Source of the DNA: Pantoea phytobeneficialis
Lineage (GTDB): Bacteria; Pseudomonadota; Gammaproteobacteria; Enterobacterales; Enterobacteriaceae
Assembly: GCF_009728735.1 (NCBI RefSeq)
Contig: NZ_CP024636.1
Coordinates: 1,390,863-1,454,862, forward strand
Direction of reading: 5' to 3'
DNA: 64,000 nt
Shown: positions 46,579-56,751 of the stretch, piece by piece
Layout of the letters: the number at the start of each line of letters is the position of its first letter
Numbering within the stretch: position 1 is the stretch's first letter
Notes under the pieces: generated by a model
What the model was told of the DNA's origin: nothing
Seen by the model: the letters and a program-made list of their open reading frames with translations, nothing else
Database searches by the model: none
Position numbers and translations under genes: made by a program

Positions 46579-47481
46579 ATGAAAATGGCCATTCTCTCCC
46601 GTGATGGACAGCTCTATTCGTGTAAGCGTCTGCGTGAAGCAGCGGAAGCGCGTGGTCATCAGGTGCAAATTATCGATCCGCTTTCCTGTTATATGAATAT
46701 CAACCCGGCGTCGCCTGCGGTGCATTATCGCGGTGAACCGCTCGGGCATTTTGATGCGGTGATCCCGCGCATCGGATCCGCCATTACCTTTTACGGCACG
46801 GCGGTGCTGCGCCAGTTTGAGTTGTGCGGCAGCTATCCATTGAATGAGTCGGTGGCGATTACCCGGGCGCGTGACAAACTGCGCTCGCTGCAACTGCTGG
46901 CGCGCGAAGGGATCGATATGCCGGTCACTGGCTTTGCTTCGTCACCGGATGATACCGATGATCTGATCACCATGGTGGGCGGCGCGCCTTTGGTGGTGAA
47001 GCTGGTGGAAGGGACGCAGGGCATTGGCGTGGTGCTGGCGGAAACCCGTCAGGCGGCGGAGAGCGTGATCGATGCGTTTCGTGGTCTTAACGCGCATATT
47101 CTGGTGCAGGAGTTCATCAAAGAAGCGCAGGGGCGGGATATTCGCTGCCTGGTGATTGGCGATGAGGTGGTCGCGGCGATTGAACGCGCCGCCAAAGAGG
47201 GCGATTTTCGTTCCAATCTGCATCGCGGCGGCAAGGCTTACCCGGTGCGCATCACCGATCAGGAACGTGAGATTGCGGTCAAAGCGGCCAGTACCCTGGG
47301 ACTGGAAGTGGCCGGTGTTGACATTTTACGTGCCAACCGAGGGCCACTGGTGATGGAGGTGAATGCGTCTCCTGGTCTTGAGGGCATTGAATGCACCACC
47401 GGGATGAACATCGCTGCCATGATGATAGACTGGATTGAACAGCACGCGCTGCCCGGTTTCCGTCTTAAAACTGGTGGCTGA
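46579..47481 (+). CDS. rimK: Ribosomal protein S6 glutamate ligase RimK
   Basis: ATP-grasp ligase that adds glutamates to the C-terminus of ribosomal protein S6. The 300 residues carry the ATP-grasp fold with [20 protein letters not shown] (phosphate loop), the LVQEFI hinge and the metal-binding [28 protein letters not shown] is the usual start. The next gene is ybjN, as in E. coli. Confidence 0.95.
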   Translation: MKMAILSRDGQLYSCKRLREAAEARGHQVQIIDPLSCYMNINPASPAVHYRGEPLGHFDAVIPRIGSAITFYGTAVLRQFELCGSYPLNESVAITRARDKLRSLQLLAREGIDMPVTGFASSPDDTDDLITMVGGAPLVVKLVEGTQGIGVVLAETRQAAESVIDAFRGLNAHILVQEFIKEAQGRDIRCLVIGDEVVAAIERAAKEGDFRSNLHRGGKAYPVRITDQEREIAVKAASTLGLEVAGVDILRANRGPLVMEVNASPGLEGIECTTGMNIAAMMIDWIEQHALPGFRLKTGG

Positions 47482-47568
47482 GACGCGCTTTTCAGCGTTT
47501 TTCGTGGCATCGATTTCATTTTTTCCGTAAGCTAAGGCGCTTATTTCTTCACCCCACGGGACATGACG

Positions 47569-48048
47569 ATGGATTCACTGGTCGTTCCTGACATCGACGT
47601 GCTGCGTCGCTGGCTGGATCAACAAAATATCACCTGGTTCGAATGCGATGCCTGCCAGGCTTTGCATCTGCCGCATATGCAGAATTTTGACGGGGTGTTT
47701 GATGCAAAAATCGACCTTGTGGATGGTGTAATCCTGTTCTCAGCGCTGGCTGAAGTCAAACCGACGGCGTTGATTCCGCTGGTGGGCGATCTGTCGCAAA
47801 TCAATGCCAGCTCCCTGACGGTGAAAGCCTTTATCGACATTCAGGATGATAACTTGCCGAAGCTGATTGTCTGCCAGTCGCTCAGTACCACCGCCGGATT
47901 AACCTTTGGTCAGTTCTCGCACTTTATGAAGCAAAGCGAGGAGCAGGTTTCTATGGTGATTATGGAAGCCTTCGCCAATAATTTGCTGATGATGGGCGAG
48001 GAAGAGGAGCGACAACCCAGCTCACTCGGCCGTGCGATGCTGCACTGA
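47569..48048 (+). CDS. ybjN: YbjN-family protein
   Basis: A 159-residue cytoplasmic protein that matches E. coli YbjN (CQALHLPHMQNFDGVFDAKI; INASSLTVKAFIDIQDDNLP; QSEEQVSMVIMEA). In E. coli, overproduction affects motility, biofilm and toxin-linked phenotypes; the mechanism is not settled. Of the two ATGs, 47569 is 8 nt after GGGA and gives the E. coli N-terminus (SLVVP), while 47563 is too close to it. Confidence 0.9.
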   Translation: MDSLVVPDIDVLRRWLDQQNITWFECDACQALHLPHMQNFDGVFDAKIDLVDGVILFSALAEVKPTALIPLVGDLSQINASSLTVKAFIDIQDDNLPKLIVCQSLSTTAGLTFGQFSHFMKQSEEQVSMVIMEAFANNLLMMGEEEERQPSSLGRAMLH

Positions 48049-48419
48049 TTTTCCTGTCTGATTAACTGCCGCTTTTTGCGGCAGTTTTCATTTTATCCCC
48101 ACCACTTTTTATTCTGCATTTTGCCCTAAATCGCCAGATATTTGTCGTGCTTTATGCCGCGCATGCCGAACCCCATAGCAGAAACATGCATAACTTATCG
48201 CAAAAAGGCGTTTTTTACGCTGGGATCTGGTACAGGTGAGGCGGGGCGGCTATTCTTGCGGGGCTGCTTGAGACGTGCAACCTCAGCGCAGGTATAGGTT
48301 TTTACTATTAAACTCCCGCTGAATATTGATTCATTGTGTGCCTGTAAATAAACAGAAAACGCAACGTCCGGATCGCGTGTATGCAGCGTTGTGATGACCC
48401 GCTCAGGAGGAAGGAAAAC
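48049..48419 (+). other. ybjN-potF intergenic region
   Basis: A 371-bp gap holding the ybjN terminator and, presumably, the potF promoter. A weak candidate is TTGATT (48326-48331) with TAAACA (48349-48354), 17 bp apart, followed by a 65-nt leader. No gene was found. Confidence 0.4.
48064..48090 (+). terminator. Rho-independent terminator of ybjN
   Basis: AACTGCCGC-TTTTT-GCGGCAGTT followed by TTCATTTT, 15 bp past the stop codon. Confidence 0.9.
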
Positions 48420-49529
48420 ATGTTCAACCAACGTAAAAAATGGTTGTCAGGTGTGGTTGCTGGTGTACTGATGACAGCGTCAGCTGGTTCACTGGCCGCA
48501 GATAAAACGCTGCACGTTTATAACTGGTCTGATTATATTTCGGCGGACACGGTTCCGAATTTCGAAAAAGAGACGGGCATTAAAGTCGTCTATGACGTGT
48601 TTGATTCCAACGAAGTACTGGAAGGCAAACTGATGGCCGGTAGCACCGGTTACGACGTGGTCGTGCCGTCGTCGAGCTTCCTCGCGCGCCAGCTGCAATC
48701 TGGTGTGTTCCAGGAGCTGGATAAGAGCAAACTGCCGAACTACAAAAATCTCGACCCGGACCTGATGGCGAAAGTGGCTCAGCACGATCCAGGCAACAAA
48801 TACGCGATTCCTTACCTGTGGGGCACCACCGGTATCGGCTATAACGTCGATAAAGTGAAAGCTATTCTGGGTAAAGACGCGCCGGTTGATAGCTGGGATC
48901 TGGTGTTGAAACCGGAAAACCTGGAAAAACTGAAAAGCTGTGGTGTTTCCTTCCTCGATGCGCCGGAAGAGATTTTTGCCACGGTGCTGAACTACCTCGG
49001 TAAAGATCCGAACAGCTCTGACCCGAAAGATTACTCCGGTGCAGCGACCGATCTGCTGCTGAAACTGCGTCCGAGCATTCGTTATTTCCACTCGTCGCAG
49101 TACATCAACGACCTGGCGAACGGCAACATTTGTGTGGCGATCGGTTGGTCGGGTGACATCCTGCAAGCGAAGGACCGTGCTGCTCAGGCGAAAAATGGCG
49201 TGAACCTGGCCTACAGCGTTCCGAAGCAGGGCGCACTGGCGTTCTTCGACATGATGGCGATTCCGAAAGATGCCAAGAATCTCGACGAAGCCTACCAGTG
49301 GCTGAACTACATCATGGATCCGAAAGTGATCGCCGACATCTCTAACAAGATGAACTATGCCAACGGCAACAAGGCGTCACTGCCGCTGATCAATGCCGAT
49401 GTACGTAACAACCCAGGCATCTTCCCGCCAGCCGAGATTATGTCCAAGCTGTTCGTGTTGAAAGTCCAGGATCCGAAACTGGATCGTGTACGTACCCGTG
49501 CATGGACTAAAGTTAAAAGTGGTAAGTAA
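48420..49529 (+). CDS. potF: Putrescine-binding periplasmic protein PotF
   Basis: Captures putrescine in the periplasm for PotGHI. The 369-residue precursor has a signal peptide (cleaved near SLA-ADK), then [20 protein letters not shown] and [11 protein letters not shown] as in E. coli PotF. The start at 48420 has AGGAGG 11-16 nt upstream plus AAGGA closer in; the frame opens earlier at 48381 without homology. First gene of potFGHI; a hairpin separates it from potG. Confidence 0.95.
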   Translation: MFNQRKKWLSGVVAGVLMTASAGSLAADKTLHVYNWSDYISADTVPNFEKETGIKVVYDVFDSNEVLEGKLMAGSTGYDVVVPSSSFLARQLQSGVFQELDKSKLPNYKNLDPDLMAKVAQHDPGNKYAIPYLWGTTGIGYNVDKVKAILGKDAPVDSWDLVLKPENLEKLKSCGVSFLDAPEEIFATVLNYLGKDPNSSDPKDYSGAATDLLLKLRPSIRYFHSSQYINDLANGNICVAIGWSGDILQAKDRAAQAKNGVNLAYSVPKQGALAFFDMMAIPKDAKNLDEAYQWLNYIMDPKVIADISNKMNYANGNKASLPLINADVRNNPGIFPPAEIMSKLFVLKVQDPKLDRVRTRAWTKVKSGK

Positions 49530-49562
49530 TTCGTTCTGAACGGATTCACTTGTATTAGGACG

Positions 49563-49593
49563 ACAACAGAGGCGCGGTGATGGCCTCTGTTGT
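49563..49593 (+). terminator. Intercistronic hairpin between potF and potG
   Basis: ACAACAGAGGC and GCCTCTGTTGT form an 11-bp perfect stem with a 9-nt loop, with only TGCCATTTTT after it. It likely gives partial termination or 3' protection so that PotF exceeds the membrane subunits. Confidence 0.75.
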
Positions 49594-49644
49594 GCCATTT
49601 TTAGCGGCTGATGTTAACAGTCGCTAAGCGTTGGAGATAAGTTA

Positions 49645-50778
49645 GTGAGCGACGCGATTCCCCGCCCCCATAACAAAACCGCAAAGGCATTAACGCCGCT
49701 GCTGGAAATCCGCAACCTGACCAAATCCTTTGACGGCCAGCACGCCGTGGATGATGTCAGCCTGACCATTTACAAAGGTGAGATTTTTGCTCTGCTCGGT
49801 CCTTCGGGCTGCGGCAAATCGACCCTGCTGCGTATGCTGGCAGGATTCGAGGTGCCGAGTAGCGGTCAGATTGTGCTGGATGGGCAGGATCTCTCACATG
49901 TGCCGCCGTATCAGCGGCCGATCAACATGATGTTCCAGTCCTATGCGTTGTTCCCGCACATGACGGTGGAGCAAAATATCGCGTTTGGCCTCAAGCAGGA
50001 CAAACTGCCGAAAGGCGAAATCGCCAGCCGCGTTGAAGAAATGCTGGCGCTGGTGCACATGCAGGAGTACGCCAAACGTAAACCGCATCAACTTTCTGGC
50101 GGTCAACGTCAGCGTGTGGCGCTGGCACGTAGTCTGGCTAAGCGTCCGAAGCTGCTGCTGCTGGATGAACCGATGGGGGCGCTGGATAAAAAGCTGCGCG
50201 ACCGTATGCAACTGGAAGTGGTGGATATTCTGGAGCGCGTCGGCGTGACCTGCGTCATGGTGACCCACGACCAGGAAGAAGCGATGACCATGGCGGGACG
50301 TATCGCCATTATGAACCGCGGTAAATTCGCCCAGATCGGTGAACCAGAAGAGATTTACGAACACCCAACCAACCGCTTCAGCGCCGAATTTATCGGCTCG
50401 GTAAATGTGTTTGAAGGATTGCTGCGTGAGCGCCGTGAAGATGGTCTGGTGCTGGAAAGCCCGGGTCTGGTGCATCCGCTGAAAGTGGAGACGGATGTCT
50501 CCATCGTCGATAACGTTCCGGTGCATGTGGCGCTGCGCCCGGAAAAAGTGATGCTGTGCGACGAAGTGCCTGCCGATGGTTGTAACTTCGCGGTGGGGGA
50601 AGTGGTACACATCGCCTATCTTGGCGATTTGTCGATCTACCATGTGCGTTTGCAGAGCGGTCAGATGATTAGCGCCCAGTTGCAGAACGCCCATCGTTAC
50701 CGCAAAGGCGCGCCCACCTGGGGCGATGAAGTGCGCCTGTGCTGGGATGCAGACAGCTGTGTGGTTTTGACGGTTTAA
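49645..50778 (+). CDS. potG: Putrescine ABC transporter ATP-binding protein PotG
   Basis: ATPase of 377 residues, same length as E. coli. Walker [10 protein letters not shown], signature LSGGQRQR, Walker [13 protein letters not shown] and the switch THDQEEAM are present, followed by a TOBE regulatory domain ([11 protein letters not shown]). The start is GTG at 49645, supported by GGAG 8 nt upstream and identity with the E. coli N-terminus (AIPRP). Confidence 0.95.
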   Translation: MSDAIPRPHNKTAKALTPLLEIRNLTKSFDGQHAVDDVSLTIYKGEIFALLGPSGCGKSTLLRMLAGFEVPSSGQIVLDGQDLSHVPPYQRPINMMFQSYALFPHMTVEQNIAFGLKQDKLPKGEIASRVEEMLALVHMQEYAKRKPHQLSGGQRQRVALARSLAKRPKLLLLDEPMGALDKKLRDRMQLEVVDILERVGVTCVMVTHDQEEAMTMAGRIAIMNRGKFAQIGEPEEIYEHPTNRFSAEFIGSVNVFEGLLRERREDGLVLESPGLVHPLKVETDVSIVDNVPVHVALRPEKVMLCDEVPADGCNFAVGEVVHIAYLGDLSIYHVRLQSGQMISAQLQNAHRYRKGAPTWGDEVRLCWDADSCVVLTV

Positions 50779-50787
50779 GGAGGCGGA

Positions 50788-51750
50788 ATGAGCCAGATTT
50801 CTCAACCCGGTGCCACGCAGGCTGAACAGCCGGGCACCCCGCTACAGCGCTGGGCCACGCGCATCAAAATGCAACATGGCCGTAAGCTGGTGATCGCACT
50901 GCCGTACCTGTGGCTGGTGCTGTTTTTCCTGCTGCCGTTCCTGATCGTGCTGAAAATCAGTTTTGCCGATATCGCGCGCGCGATCCCGCCTTATACCGAT
51001 TTGGTCACCTGGGCTGATGATCAGCTCAATCTGGTGCTTAATCTCGGTAACTATCTGCAACTGACGGATGATCCGTTATACGCCGATGCCTATCTGCAAT
51101 CGCTGAAAGTGGCGGCTATCTCCACCATTATCTGCCTGGTGATTGGTTATCCACTGGCGTGGGCGGTGGCGCACAGTAAGCCTTCCATGCGTACCATCCT
51201 GCTGTTGCTGGTGATCCTGCCGTCATGGACGTCGTTCCTGGTACGTGTGTATGCCTGGATGGGGCTGCTGAACAATAACGGTATCCTCAACCGTTTCCTG
51301 ATGTGGCTGGGCGTTATCGATCATCCGCTGGTGATCCTCTACACCAACACCGCAGTGTATATCGGTATTGTCTACTGCTATCTGCCGTTTATGGTGCTGC
51401 CCATTTATACCGCGCTGACGCGTATTGATTATTCGCTGGTGGAAGCCTCACTGGATCTGGGTGCGCGTCCGTTGAAGACCTTTTTCAGTGTCATTGTGCC
51501 GCTGACCAAAGGCGGGATTATCGCCGGTTCGATGCTGGTGTTTATCCCGGCGGTGGGTGAGTACGTCATCCCTGAATTGTTGGGCGGCCCGGACAGCATC
51601 ATGATTGGACGTATCCTGTGGCAGGAGTTCTTCAACAACCGTGACTGGCCGGTGGCGTCAGCGCTGGCGGTGATCATTCTGTTGATTCTGATCCTGCCGA
51701 TTGTCTGGTTCCACAAACATCAAAACCGTGAAATGGGAGAGAAGGGATGA
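50788..51750 (+). CDS. potH: Putrescine ABC transporter permease PotH
   Basis: Inner-membrane subunit of 320 residues with about six helices after a polar N-terminal tail of 35 residues. The coupling motif EASLDLGARPLKTFFSVIVP and the VPAVGEYVIPELLGG-type segment match E. coli PotH. AAGGAGG precedes the ATG. Its TGA overlaps the potI ATG by 4 bp. Confidence 0.95.
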   Translation: MSQISQPGATQAEQPGTPLQRWATRIKMQHGRKLVIALPYLWLVLFFLLPFLIVLKISFADIARAIPPYTDLVTWADDQLNLVLNLGNYLQLTDDPLYADAYLQSLKVAAISTIICLVIGYPLAWAVAHSKPSMRTILLLLVILPSWTSFLVRVYAWMGLLNNNGILNRFLMWLGVIDHPLVILYTNTAVYIGIVYCYLPFMVLPIYTALTRIDYSLVEASLDLGARPLKTFFSVIVPLTKGGIIAGSMLVFIPAVGEYVIPELLGGPDSIMIGRILWQEFFNNRDWPVASALAVIILLILILPIVWFHKHQNREMGEKG

Positions 51751-52592
51751 ATCAGTTACCGGCTATCCGCTCCCCCTGGCGTACCGCGATTCTGGTGCTC
51801 GGCTTTCTGTTCCTGTATGCACCGATGCTGCTGCTGGTGGCCTATTCGTTTAACAGTTCACAACTGGTAACGGTGTGGGAGAGCTTCTCTTTCCACTGGT
51901 ACCATGTGCTGTTCCAGGACGATGCGATGATCGATGCGGTGCTGCTCAGCCTGAGCATCGCCGCGATGTCTGCCAGTATGGCGGTGGTGTTGGGCACTAT
52001 CGCAGCGGTGATTATCGTGCGTTTTGGCCGTTTTAAAGGGCACAACGGCTTTGCGTTTATGCTTACCGCGCCGCTGGTGATGCCGGACGTGATCACCGGG
52101 TTGTCGCTGTTGCTGCTGTTTGTGGCGATGGGCAATACCCTTGGCTGGCCGAGCGATCGTGGCATGCTGACTATCTGGTTGGCACACGTCACCTTCTGTA
52201 CCGCTTATGTGGCGGTGGTAATCAACTCGCGCCTGCGTGAGTTGGACCGTTCGATTGAAGAAGCGGCAATGGATCTCGGCGCAACGCCCCTTAAGGTGTT
52301 CTTCGTGATTACCGTACCCATGATCGCCCCGGCCATCATTACGGGCTGGCTGCTGGCGTTTACCCTGTCGCTCGATGACCTGGTGATTGCCAGTTTTGTG
52401 ACCGGTCCGGGTGCGACCACCTTGCCGATGGCGATCTTTGCCACCGTGCGTCGTGGCGTGAACCCGGAGATCAACGCCCTGGCATCGCTGATTCTGTTTG
52501 TCGTCGGTCTGGTCGGTTTTATCGCCTGGCGCTTTATGGCACACGAAGAAAAGCAACGTTTGCGCGATATTCAGAAAGCAAGACGTGGCTGA
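51747..52592 (+). CDS. potI: Putrescine ABC transporter permease PotI
   Basis: Second membrane subunit, 281 residues, same length as in E. coli. About six helices, coupling motif EAAMDLGATPLKVFFVITVP and conserved LSLDDLVIASFVTGPG. It is translationally coupled to potH by an ATGA overlap and ends the operon; a REP-like pair follows about 70 bp later. Confidence 0.95.
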   Translation: MNQLPAIRSPWRTAILVLGFLFLYAPMLLLVAYSFNSSQLVTVWESFSFHWYHVLFQDDAMIDAVLLSLSIAAMSASMAVVLGTIAAVIIVRFGRFKGHNGFAFMLTAPLVMPDVITGLSLLLLFVAMGNTLGWPSDRGMLTIWLAHVTFCTAYVAVVINSRLRELDRSIEEAAMDLGATPLKVFFVITVPMIAPAIITGWLLAFTLSLDDLVIASFVTGPGATTLPMAIFATVRRGVNPEINALASLILFVVGLVGFIAWRFMAHEEKQRLRDIQKARRG

Positions 52593-52662
52593 AATCCGTA
52601 ACATTTGCCACTATAGGAGAGGCTGGAGCTGACGTAATGCTGCTCAGGTAGGATTCATCTCA

Positions 52663-52725
52663 TAGCGGCGCGATTTATCGCGCGGGGTTTTACACCTGCG
52701 ACAGCGCGATAAATCGCGCCGCTAC
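52663..52725. repeat. REP-like palindrome, inverted pair
   Basis: AGCGGCGCGATTTATCGCGC (52664-52683) and GCGCGATAAATCGCGCCGCT (52704-52723) face each other with a 20-bp spacer. Located between potI and ybjO, where it may end or protect the pot transcript. Confidence 0.88.
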
Positions 52726-52787
52726 TGATGCGTGCAAACCTGATCAGCATGATGGCGCAGCCAGCCTTTTGTTATGGAGCCTGGTCG

Positions 52788-53249
52788 ATGTCGGAAACCC
52801 TGAAAAAAGTGCCTTTGTTCACGCCTGCGCCGGTGTTGGTTGCCGGTATCGCCATTATTGCGACACGCTGCATCAGCGTGGTGATGCTGGCGAATGAACT
52901 GGGTTACGAAGAGTTAGTCAATTTTGTCCACCGTAGCGCTCAGGCCTGGGATTCCACCGTCATTTTCATTGCCAGCCAGCTGATCTTTTTGTTTGAGCTG
53001 CGCTGTGCTTTCACCCTGATGCACGGCAGTAACCGAGGGCGCTGGGGTTATGTGGCGACCCAGATTATCGTGCTGGGATATATGCTGATGGCGTCGATGG
53101 GCTGGATTTATCCGGAGATCTTCAGTATTGATGGCGAAACTAACGCGCAGATCATTCACCATACCCTGTCGCAGAAACTGCCGGATGTGATGGTTCTGCT
53201 GCTGTTGTTTGTCCCGGCCAGCAGCCGCGCTTTTTTCCGGCGTCGGTGA
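52788..53249 (+). CDS. ybjO: YbjO family inner-membrane protein
   Basis: A 153-residue protein with four predicted helices; it aligns with E. coli YbjO (FIHRSVQTW / FVHRSAQAW; YPELFSIPGES / YPEIFSIDGET; LLLFVPASSRAFF). The start at MSETLKK has GGAG about 11 nt upstream; frames opening at 52728 or 52752 run into the REP repeat and lack a ribosome binding site. Function unknown; position between potI and rlmC is conserved. Confidence 0.87.
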   Translation: MSETLKKVPLFTPAPVLVAGIAIIATRCISVVMLANELGYEELVNFVHRSAQAWDSTVIFIASQLIFLFELRCAFTLMHGSNRGRWGYVATQIIVLGYMLMASMGWIYPEIFSIDGETNAQIIHHTLSQKLPDVMVLLLLFVPASSRAFFRRR

Positions 53250-53297
53250 TACAATCGCCCCCCGTTTTTTCTCCCGATTCAGAATACAGGCCCCACC

Positions 53298-54422
53298 ATG
53301 CATTGCGCGCTTTATGATGCCGACCGCTGCCGTTCCTGCCAGTGGCTGGAAAAACCTTACCCGCAGCAGATTTCTGAGAAACAGTCGCTGCTGGAGCAAC
53401 TGCTGGCGCAGCAGGCGGTAGGGGAGTGGCGCGCGCCGGTCACTTCGGTTGAACAGGGGTTTCGTAATAAAGCCAAGATGGTGGTGAGCGGCAGTGTCGA
53501 GCGTCCGGTGTTTGGCATGATGTCGCGTGATGGCGAGCCGGTTGATCTGTGTGCCTGCCCACTCTATCCCGCCAGTTTTGCTCCGGTGTTTGCCGTACTC
53601 AAACCCTTTATCGCCCGCGCCGGTTTAACACCGTATAACGTGGCGCGCAAACGTGGTGAGTTAAAGTTCCTGTTGCTGACGGAGAGCACCCAGGGCGGCA
53701 TGATGCTGCGTTTCGTGCTGCGTTCTACCAGCAAACTGGAACAGTTACGCGCCGCGCTGCCGTGGCTGCAACAGCAACTGCCACAGCTGACGGTGATCTC
53801 TGCCAATATTCAGCCGGTGCATATGGCGATCCTCGAAGGCGAGGAAGAGATTGCGCTGACGCCTGATCAGGCGCTGGCTGAGACGTTTAATCACGTACCG
53901 CTGTATATTCGCCCACAAAGTTTCTTCCAGACCAACCCACGGGTGGCAGCCAGTTTGTATGCTACCGCACGCGACTGGGTGGCGCAGTTGGCGGTGAGCA
54001 GCATGTGGGATCTGTTTTGTGGCGTAGGCGGTTTTGGTCTGCACTGTGCCAGCGCAGAGATGCAGTTAACCGGGATTGAGATCAACGCGGAAGCTATCGC
54101 CTGTGCTCGGCAGTCAGCTCAGCAACTGGGACTGGAGAAGGTCAGTTTTGCCGCGCTGGATTCCACCCAGTTCGCCACCTCGCGGGATCAGGTACCGGAG
54201 TTGGTGCTGGTCAATCCGCCACGCCGTGGCATTGGGGCTGAGTTATGCGCCTACCTTAGCCAGATGGCACCGGAATACATTCTCTATTCCAGCTGCAATC
54301 CGCATAGCATGGCGCAGGATATCGCGCGTCTGAGTGCCTATAGCGTCAGCCGCGTGCAGCTGTTCGATATGTTTCCCCACACCGCCCATTTCGAAGTGCT
54401 GACGTTACTGACTAAACGCTGA
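53298..54422 (+). CDS. rlmC: 23S rRNA (uracil-747-C5)-methyltransferase RlmC
   Basis: Methylates U747 of 23S rRNA with SAM. The 374 residues carry the 4Fe-4S cluster cysteines C3, C11, C14 and C87, a Rossmann fold with [12 protein letters not shown], the NPPRRG motif and the catalytic cysteine in YSSCNP. Unlike RlmD it lacks a TRAM domain, as is normal for RlmC. Start and length match E. coli (formerly rumB). Confidence 0.95.
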   Translation: MHCALYDADRCRSCQWLEKPYPQQISEKQSLLEQLLAQQAVGEWRAPVTSVEQGFRNKAKMVVSGSVERPVFGMMSRDGEPVDLCACPLYPASFAPVFAVLKPFIARAGLTPYNVARKRGELKFLLLTESTQGGMMLRFVLRSTSKLEQLRAALPWLQQQLPQLTVISANIQPVHMAILEGEEEIALTPDQALAETFNHVPLYIRPQSFFQTNPRVAASLYATARDWVAQLAVSSMWDLFCGVGGFGLHCASAEMQLTGIEINAEAIACARQSAQQLGLEKVSFAALDSTQFATSRDQVPELVLVNPPRRGIGAELCAYLSQMAPEYILYSSCNPHSMAQDIARLSAYSVSRVQLFDMFPHTAHFEVLTLLTKR

Positions 54423-54506
54423 AGGGGTGGGGCGACGCCGTGCTCATCCTGAACCGAGGACAGTGCAGAACCTGTCAGGCATCACACCGCGCCGACCCCA
54501 TAGCTA

Positions 54507-55238
54507 TTATTCGGGGAACCACTTCTGATTGAGTTGCTGATACGTACCGTTGGCTTTGATTGCCGCCAGCGCGCCATTCAGCTGATCGCGTAGTTCGGTA
54601 TTACCTTTACGTACCGCAATGCCCAGCCCGGTGCCAAAATAACTGGCATCCGTCACATGCGCGCCAACCGGGGCCAGATCAGCATTGGTTTTCAGCCACT
54701 GATTTACCACGGCGGTATCACCGAATACGCCATCCAGACGGCCATTTTTCAGGTCGAGAATGGCGTTCTGGTAACTGTCATACGCCACCGCGACCACTTC
54801 CGGATGCTGCTCCAGCAGGTACTTCTGATGGGTGGTGCCGTTTTCCATACCAATCCGTTTGCCCTTCAACTGGGCGAAATCACTGAACTGGCCTTTACGC
54901 GCAATGACGACAGCCGAGTTGGCATAATAGGGTTGGGTGAAATCCACCTGTTTGCTGCGATCGGCGGTGATATCCATACCGGAGATGATGGCGTCATAGC
55001 GGCGGAATTTCAGAGAGGGGATCAGGCTGTCAAATGCGTTGTTGGTGAAGGTACATTCGGCCTTCATTTGTTGGCATAACGCTTTTGCCAGATCGATATC
55101 AAAGCCAACGATTTGATTTTCACGGTCCAGAGATTCAAATGGAGGATAAGTCGCGGAAGAGGCGAAGCGGATTTTCTCCGCCGCAAAGGCATTCATTGCC
55201 AGAGTTGCCAGTGCAGCAGCAACGATCCATTTTTTCAT
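54507..55238 (-). CDS. artJ: Arginine-binding periplasmic protein ArtJ
   Basis: High-affinity arginine receptor for the ArtPQM importer. The 243-residue precursor has a 19-residue signal peptide (AFA-AEK) and the family blocks SATYPPFESLD, FDSLIPSLKFRRYDAIISGM, NGTTHQKYLLEQHPEV and GTGLGIAVRKGN. Its promoter carries two ArgR boxes, and it is a separate transcript downstream of artM, as in E. coli. AGGAG lies before the ATG. Confidence 0.94.
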   Translation of the reverse strand: MKKWIVAAALATLAMNAFAAEKIRFASSATYPPFESLDRENQIVGFDIDLAKALCQQMKAECTFTNNAFDSLIPSLKFRRYDAIISGMDITADRSKQVDFTQPYYANSAVVIARKGQFSDFAQLKGKRIGMENGTTHQKYLLEQHPEVVAVAYDSYQNAILDLKNGRLDGVFGDTAVVNQWLKTNADLAPVGAHVTDASYFGTGLGIAVRKGNTELRDQLNGALAAIKANGTYQQLNQKWFPE

Positions 55239-55297
55239 TTTTGAGGCTCCTGTAGATCATTTACGCCCGGAGGCGAACGCGTTACAAGATGCCATTG

Positions 55298-55336
55298 AAT
55301 GCATTATTATGCAAGAATGTTGTATAAATAATGAAA
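55298..55336. promoter_or_regulatory. Tandem ArgR boxes of artJ
   Basis: AATGCATTATTATGCAAG (55298-55315) and GTTGTATAAATAATGAAA (55319-55336) each resemble the 18-bp ARG box and are separated by exactly 3 bp, the spacing needed for one ArgR hexamer. The first overlaps a plausible minus-strand -10 (CATAAT). Confidence 0.7.
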
Positions 55337-55357
55337 AAAGGCGGGAAAACCCGCCTG
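55332..55357 (-). terminator. Rho-independent terminator of artPIQM
   Basis: On the minus strand, GGCGGG-TTTT-CCCGCC followed by six Us, a few bases past the artM stop. It overlaps the edge of the second ArgR box of artJ. Confidence 0.9.
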
Positions 55358-55361
55358 GATA

Positions 55362-56030
55362 TTAATTTCTACGCTCAAATGCCAGCGCGCGTCGTTCAAT
55401 CAGGCGCATCATCAATGTCAGCAAACCATTGACGCACAGATACACCAAACCGGCGGCGGCGAACACCGTGACATCATAGGTGCGGCCATACAGCAATTGA
55501 CCGTGACCCATTACCTCCATCAGCGTGATGGTATAGGCCAGAGAGGTACTTTTGAACACCAGCACCACTTCATTGGAGTAAGACGACAGCGCACGTTTAA
55601 ACGCATACGGCAGCAGAATTCGCAGCGTGTCTTTACGATTCATCCCGAGGGCAGCACAGGATTGCCACTGACCGGAAGGAATGGCACGTACCGCGCCGTA
55701 AAACAATTGCGTAGTGTAGGCTGCGCTGTTGAGCGACAGCGCCAGCAGGGCGCACAGCCACGGCTGCGACAGCAAATGCCACAGCCAGGGAATGTTCTGG
55801 ATGCTGGGGAACTGGCCGGGGCCGTAGTAAATCAGGAAGATCTGCACCAGCAGCGGCGTACCGGTGAACACCGTGATGTAGCCTTTGACGAGGGAATTCA
55901 CCACCGGCACTTTCAGCGCCAGCACTACGGTGAACAGCAGCGACAACACCAACGCGGCGATCAGTGAAGCGACGGTCAACGTCAGGCTGGTATGCAGACC
56001 TTTCAGCAGTTCGGGTAAATATTGCAGCAT
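55362..56030 (-). CDS. artM: Arginine ABC transporter permease ArtM
   Basis: Inner-membrane subunit of 222 residues, same length as in E. coli, with LPELLKGLHTSLTLTVASLI at the start, FTGTPLLVQIFLIYYGPGQF and the coupling motif SCAALGMNRKDTL. The ATG at 56030 is 6 nt after GGAG; the frame extends to 56069 without homology. Overlaps nothing but starts 2 bp after the artQ stop. Confidence 0.95.
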   Translation of the reverse strand: MLQYLPELLKGLHTSLTLTVASLIAALVLSLLFTVVLALKVPVVNSLVKGYITVFTGTPLLVQIFLIYYGPGQFPSIQNIPWLWHLLSQPWLCALLALSLNSAAYTTQLFYGAVRAIPSGQWQSCAALGMNRKDTLRILLPYAFKRALSSYSNEVVLVFKSTSLAYTITLMEVMGHGQLLYGRTYDVTVFAAAGLVYLCVNGLLTLMMRLIERRALAFERRN

Positions 56031-56031
56031 A

Positions 56032-56745
56032 TCAGGCTCCCCGCTCAAAACGCGTGGTGCGCGATTCAATACGGCGCAGCACCGCCTGACTGAACAGCGT
56101 GATAATCAGATAGATGGCCGCGGCCACCAGATACCAGGTAAAGGGCTCCTGCGTACGGGTAGCGATGCTTTTGGTTTGCAACATCAGATCGTTAACGCTA
56201 ATCAGCGACACCAGCGCGGTATCCTTCAGCAGCACCAGCCACTGGTTACCCAGGCCGGGTAATGCGTGACGCCACATCTGCGGCATGATCAGGCGGAAGA
56301 AAATCGCTGACTTCTTCATCCCCAGCGCCTGACCGGATTCCCACTGACCCACTGGCACCGCTTTTAACGCGCCGCGCAGGGTTTGTGATGCGTAAGCCGA
56401 GTAAAGCATCGCCAGCGCAATCACGCCGCACAGGAATGGGCTGACATCGAAGTTCTCAATCTGTACCTGCACCGGAATGCTGAACAGACCAAGGTTGATA
56501 TGGAAGCCATCCGACAGTGTCAGCAACAATTGCGAGGCACCGAAGTAGATAAACAGCACCACGAGGATTTCCGGCAGACCGCGAATCAGCGTCACCAAAC
56601 CGGTGCCAACCCAGGCCAACGGCTGCCAGCGCACCGATTCCCAGCCAGCAAAAATCATCGCCAGCACAAGGCCGGCGATCAATGCACAAACGGCAAGGCC
56701 GACGGTCATACCGGCGGCGCTTGCGAGTGGAATCATTTCATTCAT
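56032..56745 (-). CDS. artQ: Arginine ABC transporter permease ArtQ
   Basis: Partner permease of 237 residues with five hydrophobic segments, [20 protein letters not shown] and the coupling loop [12 protein letters not shown]. It lies 6 bp after artI and just before artM in the artPIQM operon, the E. coli order. Confidence 0.95.
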   Translation of the reverse strand: MNEMIPLASAAGMTVGLAVCALIAGLVLAMIFAGWESVRWQPLAWVGTGLVTLIRGLPEILVVLFIYFGASQLLLTLSDGFHINLGLFSIPVQVQIENFDVSPFLCGVIALAMLYSAYASQTLRGALKAVPVGQWESGQALGMKKSAIFFRLIMPQMWRHALPGLGNQWLVLLKDTALVSLISVNDLMLQTKSIATRTQEPFTWYLVAAAIYLIITLFSQAVLRRIESRTTRFERGA

Positions 56746-56751
56746 CAGAAA

